This document shows, one piece after another, positions 30,826-36,528 of a stretch of DNA of 36,528 nucleotides (the first letter of the stretch is position 1; each line of letters begins with the position of its first letter). Location: NCBI GenBank assembly GCA_029259285.1, contig JAPDJB010000052.1, forward strand, positions 1 to 36,528. The letters are read 5' to 3'. Position numbers and translations under genes: made by a program. Under the pieces are notes generated by a model, which had not been told where the DNA came from, did no database searches, and was given only the letters and a program-made list of their open reading frames with translations. Origin of the DNA: Candidatus Bathyarchaeota archaeon. GTDB taxonomy: Archaea > Thermoproteota > Bathyarchaeia > TCS64 > B23.

Positions 30826-31999
30826 GAGAGTCGTCGTCAGGAACACCCTGCTCTACGCTTCCCTAGCGTTCCCCCTCCTCTGGGCCATGCTGATTTGGAG
30901 GCCAACCCTCGGGGAGTTCGGTTCGTTGCTTCCAAATTTGCCCGCTAAGATGGCCTCCATGGAGCTCTCCCCCCTCTTCCTCTCCTTATTAGCCTCTGCC
31001 TCCACCTTCTACGCCGGCAGCATAATCGGAGCCATCTTCGAGGGCAGCGCAAAGGAGCTCCTCGTCGGCAGCCTCTACGCGGCGAGCTTCGCCCTTCTCC
31101 TAAGCCTCCCCCTCATATATGCCCCAGGCTCAGAGGTTTACAGCTCCCTCGGCCTCTACATCCTCCTCTCCTTCCTCACCTTAATCCTACACAACGTCGC
31201 CTCCACCCTCCTGAAGCTTAGGGGCCTCCTATCCCTCAGATCTCTCTCCGCCAGCGCCGCCATCTACATAGAGGGCCTTGCCATATCCAGGATCATCGAC
31301 ATCGCCCTCAGAAATCTCCCATTCCCTCTCCCACCGGATCTCTCCAGGCTGCTCTACATGGCCATGACGGCCTCAGCCCTCCTCTCCCTCCCCTCCGCCT
31401 TTAAAGGATCTAGGAGTAATGCCCTGGCGTCTATAGGTGAGGCCTCATCGAAGTATCATATCATAATCCCCTCCACCATCGTTGCAGCCCTCTACTTCGG
31501 CTATTATAGGGAGAATCTGTCGACGCTTCTCCCGAGTCTCTCCCCCCTCTCACCCTATCTGGAGTGGATGTTTATCACAGCCCTAGCCGCCCTCGTCTAT
31601 AGGGGCGCCAGGAAATCCATCGAGGTTTCAGCCCTCGACAGGGTTGGAGATTGGGCTAGGCATATACAGGAGGTCTCCACCTATAGGGGTGAGAGGCTGT
31701 CGGAGCTGACATCTGCCATGGAGGAGTTCATAACTCAGGGTAGGAAGGAGAGGCTCATCCTACTCCTAAGCCTCATACTCCACGATGAGGGCTTAAGTGA
31801 GGGGGAGGTAGAGCGGATCCTCTCCCCCCTCCTAGAGCATAGAGATAAACCTAAACCAATTCTCTCTATCAAGGGACGAGTGGAATCCCTGGAGAGGAGG
31901 GACATCGAGAGGCGTAGCAGAGTTCTGGAGAGGGTGGTTGAGAGGATCACAACCCTAAGCCATATACCCATCAGCGTGGAGGGGGTAGAGGCAAGGTGA
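30815..31999 (+). CDS. Polytopic membrane protein of the MoxR operon, unknown
   Basis: A 394-residue protein with about eight hydrophobic helices (near residues 11-28, 50-76, 84-107, 112-135, 145-165, 180-197, 210-226 and 245-262) and a charged cytosolic tail of about 125 residues. The tail has a repeated RLxxLxxLI-type amphipathic pattern (ERLILLLSLILHDEG) and ends LSHIPISVEG. I recognise no family. It overlaps the transglutaminase gene by 11 bases and the MoxR gene by 4, so it belongs to the same operon. Transport, anchoring, or regulation of the MoxR ATPase are all possible. Confidence 0.8.
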   Translation: MGIKRVVVRNTLLYASLAFPLLWAMLIWRPTLGEFGSLLPNLPAKMASMELSPLFLSLLASASTFYAGSIIGAIFEGSAKELLVGSLYAASFALLLSLPLIYAPGSEVYSSLGLYILLSFLTLILHNVASTLLKLRGLLSLRSLSASAAIYIEGLAISRIIDIALRNLPFPLPPDLSRLLYMAMTASALLSLPSAFKGSRSNALASIGEASSKYHIIIPSTIVAALYFGYYRENLSTLLPSLSPLSPYLEWMFITALAALVYRGARKSIEVSALDRVGDWARHIQEVSTYRGERLSELTSAMEEFITQGRKERLILLLSLILHDEGLSEGEVERILSPLLEHRDKPKPILSIKGRVESLERRDIERRSRVLERVVERITTLSHIPISVEGVEAR

Positions 32000-32970
32000 A
32001 TGTTGAGAAGGTTAGGGATCTAGCCACGGCGATCCTGGACGAGGTGAATAGGTTTTACGTTGGGAAGAGATTGATGCTGAGGAAGCTTCTATCAGCCGCC
32101 CTCGCCAACGGCCACGTCCTCTTCGAGGATTACCCTGGACTTGGGAAGACGCTGCTCGCCAAGGCGCTGGCGCGGGTGACGGGATGCAGCTGGAGACGCA
32201 TACAGTTCACTCCGGATCTGATGCCGGCGGACATCCTTGGAACCAGGGTCTGGCGTATAAGGGAGGCCCGCTTCGTCTTGGAGAAGGGGCCCATCTTCAC
32301 CAACATCCTATTGGCCGATGAGATCAATCGTTCACCGCCTAAGACTCAGTCAGCCCTGTTGGAGGCGATGGAGGAGCGTCAGGTCACCATAGAGGGTGAG
32401 ACACATCGATTGGAGCAGCCCTTCTTCGTAATCGCCACCCAGAACCCGATAGAGCTGGAGGGAACCTATCCGCTGCCTGAGGCCCAGCTGGATAGGTTTC
32501 TGGTGAAGCTCTCCATCGGCTACGTCGAGACCCAGAGGGAGGAGAGCCTCATACTGAAGAGGAGAATCCTATGGAAGAAGGATGACCCCACATCGCTGAT
32601 GGAGCCTGTGACGGATCAGAGAACCTTCGTAGAGATGCAACGCTTCATAGAGGAGGATATCTACGTCGACGATCAGATCATCGACTACATCACAGCCATA
32701 GTCAGGGCTACCCGCAGCCACTACGCCGTCGAGGTCGGATCCAGCCCAAGGGGAGGCCTCGCCCTCCTTAAGCTCTCAAGGGCTCACGCCGCCATCTCGG
32801 GTCGAGACTTTGTCACGCCTGATGATGTGAAGCTCTTCGCCTTCGACGCCCTTGGGCATAGGCTGATCCTGAGGATGGAGTATGCCCTTGAGGGTAAGGT
32901 GACGCCTGGAGATGTCATAAGGGAGATCCTCGATAAGATAGAGGTTCCCAGGGATTTCCTACGTAGGTGA
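31996..32970 (+). CDS. MoxR-family AAA+ ATPase
   Basis: A cytosolic AAA+ chaperone-like ATPase of 324 residues. The Walker A motif is DYPGLGKT (45-52, K51), Walker B is LLADE (105-109), sensor-1 N150 lies in ATQNP, and an Arg finger is likely R167 in QLDRFLV. FTPDLMPADILG and EGTYPLPEAQLDRF are MoxR hallmarks. MoxR proteins are thought to activate or assemble partner proteins, often with a von Willebrand-like DUF58 protein, as here. The start is GTG 31996, overlapping the previous stop as GTGA. The DUF58 gene follows 7 bases later. Confidence 0.93.
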   Translation: MNVEKVRDLATAILDEVNRFYVGKRLMLRKLLSAALANGHVLFEDYPGLGKTLLAKALARVTGCSWRRIQFTPDLMPADILGTRVWRIREARFVLEKGPIFTNILLADEINRSPPKTQSALLEAMEERQVTIEGETHRLEQPFFVIATQNPIELEGTYPLPEAQLDRFLVKLSIGYVETQREESLILKRRILWKKDDPTSLMEPVTDQRTFVEMQRFIEEDIYVDDQIIDYITAIVRATRSHYAVEVGSSPRGGLALLKLSRAHAAISGRDFVTPDDVKLFAFDALGHRLILRMEYALEGKVTPGDVIREILDKIEVPRDFLRR

Positions 32971-32977
32971 AGCCCGC

Positions 32978-34417
32978 TTGTCGACTCGGGAGGCGCTGGA
33001 GCCTGCGGTCACCTCCTTCGCCTTCATAGTCTTCGGAATGCTTCTAGGCAACGTGATCCTAATCCTCGTCGGCCTCCTCCCCCTCCTCTTCATCGTCCTC
33101 TCGCTGCTCATCCCTCCGCCCCAGGAGGTGGAGGTGGAGCGCATAGGGGAGGATCAAAGCCTATTAGTCGATGAACAGTTCTCCGAGACCATCAGGATTA
33201 GGGTTAGAGGAGGCATCGGCATCGTAACCATCGGCGACATCCTCCCATCCTCCTTCAGCCTCGAGGATGGAACCAACTTCAAGGCTCTTTGGAAGGGCGT
33301 CGGCGACGTGGAGGCAGCCATCAGCTATACAGCCACCTGCGCCAGGAGAGGCCTATACCAGCTGGAGGGAGTCCACTATGAGGCCAGGCATTTCCTACGG
33401 ATGTTGAAAACCGATATCGGGCTGGTGGAGGCTCCTAGAACCATCACCGTCAGGCCGAGACCCCTATTGGTAAGGCGGGTTAGGCATAGGGAGGCCGTCT
33501 CAGCTATCCCCATGCCAGCTGAGGCTAAGTATCGATTCGGAATTCCCACGACCGATTTCCTTGAGGTGAGGGACTACGCCCCAGGGGATCCCTATAGGAT
33601 GATAAACTGGAAGGCGACGGCTAGGAGGCTCTCAGCCTCGCCGAGTCCACTTCAGGTCAACGAGTATGAGAGGGAGGGGCGGAAGGTCGTATGGATATTC
33701 CTAGACTCGGCTCCCCACATGGCGGCTGGAACCACGCTTCGAAGCGCATTAGACTACGCCGTCCAGGCCGCCCTCGGGTTGGCTGACTTCTATCTAAGCC
33801 GTGGATGTAGAGTTGGATTAGCCATCTACAATCATGATGCCTATCGATGGGAGGGCCCCTTCGAGAGGAGGGTTAAGCCTCCACCGGAGCTTCTCAAGGC
33901 TCTCTCAGGCCTCAAAGCCCTGGAGCCGCCGATGGAGATGCCTGATGAGGCGGAGGGGGTTAAGATGCCTCAGAGCCGGATAATCTTCCCCGATGTAGGC
34001 CGGAGACAGCGATATAGGTTGACGAAGGAGATGGTTAAAGTCGAGATCGGATACAGCCTAGAGTCGCTGAGGGAGGTGGTTCACAGCTGTCGGGGGCATC
34101 TGAGGGGGTCTAGACCCCTCTTCATCATCATTACCATGGTGGAGGCGGGTGAGCTTGAGGGGCTTCTAGAGGGCGTAAAGGCTCTTTACCGCTATACTCT
34201 GAGGGGTAGGAGGCCGAGTATTATGCTGCTCGATGTGAGAGGAGACAGGTTGGCGGTGAGGACGAGGGAGGAGGAGCTGGCCTCTAGGATCGTTAAGAGG
34301 GAGCTGGAGACGGCTTACATAGCTCTAAGAGGGCTGGGGGTTGAGATCGTATCCTGGAATCCGAGGGATGAGAGCTTCGTTGAGATCCTGGCTAGGAGGG
34401 TGAGATATGGGCGTTGA
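32978..34417 (+). CDS. DUF58 protein of the MoxR operon
   Basis: A 479-residue protein with two N-terminal TMs (about 10-45), a beta-rich extracytoplasmic domain (about 50-160) and the DUF58 signature EVRDYAPGDPYRMINWKATAR (196-216). A von Willebrand-like fold follows. Its first motif is FLDSAP (241-246), where MIDAS-type proteins have D-x-S-x-S, so metal binding may be weaker. The rest is a long C-terminal part (about 330-479). In known operons DUF58 partners MoxR and a transglutaminase. Start is TTG 32978, with GGTGA 7 bases upstream. It overlaps the next gene by 11 bases. Confidence 0.9.
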   Translation: MSTREALEPAVTSFAFIVFGMLLGNVILILVGLLPLLFIVLSLLIPPPQEVEVERIGEDQSLLVDEQFSETIRIRVRGGIGIVTIGDILPSSFSLEDGTNFKALWKGVGDVEAAISYTATCARRGLYQLEGVHYEARHFLRMLKTDIGLVEAPRTITVRPRPLLVRRVRHREAVSAIPMPAEAKYRFGIPTTDFLEVRDYAPGDPYRMINWKATARRLSASPSPLQVNEYEREGRKVVWIFLDSAPHMAAGTTLRSALDYAVQAALGLADFYLSRGCRVGLAIYNHDAYRWEGPFERRVKPPPELLKALSGLKALEPPMEMPDEAEGVKMPQSRIIFPDVGRRQRYRLTKEMVKVEIGYSLESLREVVHSCRGHLRGSRPLFIIITMVEAGELEGLLEGVKALYRYTLRGRRPSIMLLDVRGDRLAVRTREEELASRIVKRELETAYIALRGLGVEIVSWNPRDESFVEILARRVRYGR

Positions 34418-35087
34418 AAGGTCTATAAGGGGTGTGGAGCTTCTCCTCGCCGTGGCCCCCAGCTATCTCTCAGCCCTCCTCCTGGTGAAGAGCGGCCTCT
34501 ATGTAGAGTTTAAGAGTCTCACCCTCCCAATCCTAGGCCTCCTCGGTCTACCCCTCGAAGCCTATCTCGATTTGATGCCCCTCGCAGCAGCCGTGCTGCT
34601 TTCGCTGCTCATCTGGAGGAGGGGGAGTGAATCGGCCTATGCTAAGCTCTTCAGCCTCAACCTCCTCATGTTCTTCCCAGCCGTCCTCGACTACAGCCAC
34701 TTCAACTGGGTTATGCTGATACTCCCCTACACCCCTAGGGCTGAGATGCCGCTTCTAACCTTCATCACAGGCCTACTACTCCAGCTCTCATATCTAACCA
34801 TCAGATCTACACTCCTCATCCGATATACGAGGGATGAGCTTCTAGGTCGAGGGGCTGAACCCGAGGATGTCGACGCCATCTCCAAGGGGCAGATAGCCTA
34901 CCTCACCTTAATCCTAACGGCCTCAACTCTGATGCTGGCAGCCATATATCTCGCCCTCCCCCACCTGGAGGCCCTATTGAGGGCTGAGATGTCGGGGATC
35001 CCCTATACGCATATAACCATCGGCTTCTCAGCCACCCTCCTCATAGCCATCGCCACCCTTCTCTTCCTAAAGGGCTGGAAGAGATGA
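34407..35087 (+). CDS. Membrane protein ending the MoxR operon, unknown
   Basis: A 226-residue protein with six hydrophobic helices (near 7-27, 35-70 as two, 85-107, 117-140, 165-190 and 200-222) and no motif I recognise. It is much smaller than the other membrane protein in this operon and shows no obvious similarity to it. The ATG overlaps the DUF58 stop region by 11 bases. A TATA-like box for the next gene lies after it, so this gene probably ends the operon. The operon position suggests a structural partner of the DUF58 or transglutaminase proteins. Confidence 0.75.
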   Translation: MGVERSIRGVELLLAVAPSYLSALLLVKSGLYVEFKSLTLPILGLLGLPLEAYLDLMPLAAAVLLSLLIWRRGSESAYAKLFSLNLLMFFPAVLDYSHFNWVMLILPYTPRAEMPLLTFITGLLLQLSYLTIRSTLLIRYTRDELLGRGAEPEDVDAISKGQIAYLTLILTASTLMLAAIYLALPHLEALLRAEMSGIPYTHITIGFSATLLIAIATLLFLKGWKR

Positions 35088-35136
35088 CAAGGAGGCAAAT
35101 CAGAGCTGGAAAATCGGCTTCCCCTGGGAGACCCCC

Positions 35137-35144
35137 TTTATATC
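35137..35144 (+). promoter_or_regulatory. TATA box of the ribose-1,5-bisphosphate isomerase gene
   Basis: TTTATATC centred 31 bases before GTG 35172 and 40 before ATG 35181. It separates this gene from the MoxR operon upstream. Confidence 0.55.
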
Positions 35145-35171
35145 ATCCAACCCCCAATTCTTCATCATCTG

Positions 35172-36116
35172 GTGAATGAGATGAGGAGAGTGCTGGAGGC
35201 CGCTAAGAGGATTAGGCGTCTAGAGGTTCAGGGGGCCACGAACGTCGCCCTCACAGCCATAAGGGCCTTGGTGGAGCAGATGCGGGAATCGAGGGCTGAG
35301 AGCCGTGAGGAGGCCCTGGCCGAGATAGAGGAGGCCCGAGACATCCTCTTCGGGGCGAGGGAGACTGAGCCCTTCATGAGGAATACCCTCAGATACATAG
35401 AGTGGAGGGTTAGGGCTGCCAGGTGGGAGAGCGTCGAGGAGCTCAACCGGCTGATGGAGGCCGTGGCCGAGGAGCTCATACAGCGCTTCAGGGAGGCCCG
35501 TAAACGCATCGAGGACGTCGGCTCCAGGCGCATACTCCCTGGAACCCGCATCCTCACCCACTGCCACTCCTCAGCTGTCATAGCCGTCCTCGGAGCAGCT
35601 AAGAGGAGGGGAATAGAATTCGAGGTGATCTGCACCGAGACCAGGCCCCTATACCAGGGGCGCATCACAGCCAGGGAGCTTCTGGAGATGGGGGTTAAGA
35701 CGACGATGATCGTCGACTCGGCTGTTAGAACCTTCCTGAAGCAGGTTGACCTAGTCCTCGTCGGGGCAGATGCCATAACATCCGAGGGGAACATCATCAA
35801 CAAGATCGGAACAAGCCTCATCGCCCTCGCAGCCCAGGAGGCCCGAGTCCCCTTCTACGTCGTCACGGAGCTGCTGAAGTTTGATCCGCAGACAATCCAC
35901 GGCGACTATGAGGCGATAGAGGAGAGGGCTGCCTCGGAGATATGGCCCGACGCCCCAGAGGGCCTAGCCATAAGGAATCCAGCCTTCGAAGTCACCAGAA
36001 GAGACTACATACATGGAATCATCTGTGAGGAGGGGGTCATATCGCCCCACTCGATTTTGGAGGCCGTAAGGCGTCGATACCCCTGGATACTCGAATCCGT
36101 CGGCATACCAGCCTAA
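35172..36116 (+). CDS. Ribose-1,5-bisphosphate isomerase (archaeal AMP/RuBisCO pathway)
   Basis: Converts ribose-1,5-bisphosphate, made from AMP phosphorolysis, to ribulose-1,5-bisphosphate for form III RuBisCO. It is 314 residues, close to the Thermococcus kodakarensis enzyme, and shows the conserved THCHSSAV (catalytic Cys C131), CTETRPLYQG, VGADAITSEG (Asp D200), INKIGTSLIA and NPAFEVT stretches. The N-terminal third is an all-helical domain as in eIF2B-alpha relatives, with which it shares ancestry. AMP phosphorylase and RuBisCO genes are not in the window. The start is GTG 35172; ATG 35181, preceded by GGTGA, is an alternative. Its own TATA box is upstream. Confidence 0.88.
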   Translation: MNEMRRVLEAAKRIRRLEVQGATNVALTAIRALVEQMRESRAESREEALAEIEEARDILFGARETEPFMRNTLRYIEWRVRAARWESVEELNRLMEAVAEELIQRFREARKRIEDVGSRRILPGTRILTHCHSSAVIAVLGAAKRRGIEFEVICTETRPLYQGRITARELLEMGVKTTMIVDSAVRTFLKQVDLVLVGADAITSEGNIINKIGTSLIALAAQEARVPFYVVTELLKFDPQTIHGDYEAIEERAASEIWPDAPEGLAIRNPAFEVTRRDYIHGIICEEGVISPHSILEAVRRRYPWILESVGIPA

Positions 36117-36138
36117 CCAGGTTTTTGTCGAGGAAAAC

Positions 36139-36146
36139 AATTAAAC
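36139..36146 (+). promoter_or_regulatory. TATA box of the ferredoxin gene
   Basis: AATTAAAC centred 29 bases before ATG 36172, consistent with a leaderless ferredoxin message. Confidence 0.5.
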
Positions 36147-36171
36147 ACCTGAAATCCAACTATTCGACAAC

Positions 36172-36408
36172 ATGCCCCTAAAGGTCTCAATAGAACCCCG
36201 AGAGGAGTGTATAGGATGCGGGAACTGCCAGGCAAACTGCCCCCAAGTCTTCGAGCTCATCCCAGAAGACGGCCTATCGGCCATCAGAGCCGGATATAGA
36301 GGCGCCTCCCAAGCCGAGGGCGAAGTCCCAGACGACCTGGAGAGCTGCGTGAGGGACGCAGCGGAACTCTGCCCCGTAAACATAATCCACGTGGAGAAGA
36401 CGAGTTAG
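36172..36408 (+). CDS. Single-cluster [4Fe-4S] ferredoxin
   Basis: A 78-residue electron carrier. C13-x2-C16-x2-C19-x3-C23-P is followed by C58-x7-C66-P near the end. In the Pyrococcus furiosus ferredoxin of the same layout, the first, third and last Cys plus an Asp bind the cluster, and the other two Cys form a disulphide. Here the Asp position is also Cys, so C13, C16, C19 and C66 would bind one cluster and C23-C58 would pair. The acidic composition fits a soluble redox partner, for example for 2-oxoacid oxidoreductases. It has its own promoter. Confidence 0.9.
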   Translation: MPLKVSIEPREECIGCGNCQANCPQVFELIPEDGLSAIRAGYRGASQAEGEVPDDLESCVRDAAELCPVNIIHVEKTS

Positions 36409-36415
36409 ACTTCTC

Positions 36416-36528
36416 TCATTCTCTCCCAGATATTTTCAGTCCAAGTTCCTTTAGTCGTTCGAAGTGGTGGTTCCTTGTTTTCAGCGTCAGATCGTTGGCG
36501 AGGGCTGTGGCGGCTATAAGTAGATCGG
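36416..36528 (-). CDS. PIN-domain ribonuclease (VapC-like), C-terminal part (cut by right edge)
   Basis: The last 37 codons of a minus-strand protein end in TGA at 36416-36418. DLLIAATALANDLTL then KTRNHHFERLKELGLKI is the C-terminus of PIN-domain toxins: a metal-binding Asp, then a T-x-N helix cap. VapC toxins cleave tRNA or rRNA and are paired with an antitoxin gene upstream, here beyond the right edge. The stop is 8 bases from the convergent ferredoxin stop. Confidence 0.82.
   Translation of the reverse strand, partial: DLLIAATALANDLTLKTRNHHFERLKELGLKISGRE

Noticed and set aside
1..36528. tRNA or rRNA genes, CRISPR arrays, IS elements, integrases, phage genes
   Set aside because: No repeat-spacer pattern, no cloverleaf arms with CCA-like ends and no transposase or integrase motifs found by eye; tRNA absence would need a proper scan.

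Overview
The window is archaeal. It carries archaeosine tRNA-guanine transglycosylase (TgtA), a two-domain SmAP3-type Sm-like protein, an AK6/Fap7-like kinase, a DUF1922 zinc ribbon, an archaeal ribose-1,5-bisphosphate isomerase, a Thermococcus-type ferredoxin and PolX with a PHP domain. Codon use favours AGG/AGA for Arg and ATA for Ile, and many genes have a TATA-like box about 26-32 bases before the start codon with almost no leader. This fits a Thermoproteota/Bathyarchaeia-like lineage, but that placement is inference. Two M20 hydrolases, an M24-fold protein, an M14 peptidase, a giant glycoside hydrolase and a transglutaminase suggest a heterotroph processing peptides and polysaccharides.

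Left part (1-9.6 kb): the amino end of a PLP aminotransferase, an ArgE/DapE-like M20 hydrolase, an FmdE-domain protein and a membrane-anchored coiled-coil PLD nuclease. On the minus strand follow PolX with a SplB-like radical SAM protein, an M20D amidohydrolase and a cation/proton antiporter. A plus-strand M24-fold protein appears to have lost most of its metal ligands.

Centre (9.6-24.3 kb, almost all minus strand): a 1896-residue membrane-anchored or secreted protein with three tandem glycoside-hydrolase-like barrels and an NHL-type beta-propeller. Then come a solitary DNA methyltransferase downstream of tgtA, SmAP3, a small unknown protein, DUF1922 and an AK6-like kinase. A decayed OsmC-family gene lies in the only sizeable gap (19.6-19.93 kb). 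At 19.9-24.3 kb there is a tightly overlapping four-gene membrane operon. Three of its proteins look paralogous (soluble head, two-helix membrane hairpin, helical tail), one of them is fused to an M14 metallopeptidase, and the fourth is weakly SPFH/Band-7-like. I consider this the best candidate for an undescribed system.

Right part (24.4-36.5 kb, plus strand): an MntP-like exporter, a winged-helix regulator, and a purine block (IMP dehydrogenase, then IMP cyclohydrolase and AICAR transformylase as separate overlapping genes). A possible small minus-strand zinc-knuckle remnant follows. A five-gene transglutaminase/MoxR/DUF58 operon comes next, then ribose-1,5-bisphosphate isomerase, a ferredoxin, and at the right edge the C-terminus of a PIN-domain (VapC-like) protein. 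I saw no tRNA, rRNA, CRISPR array, transposase or integrase.
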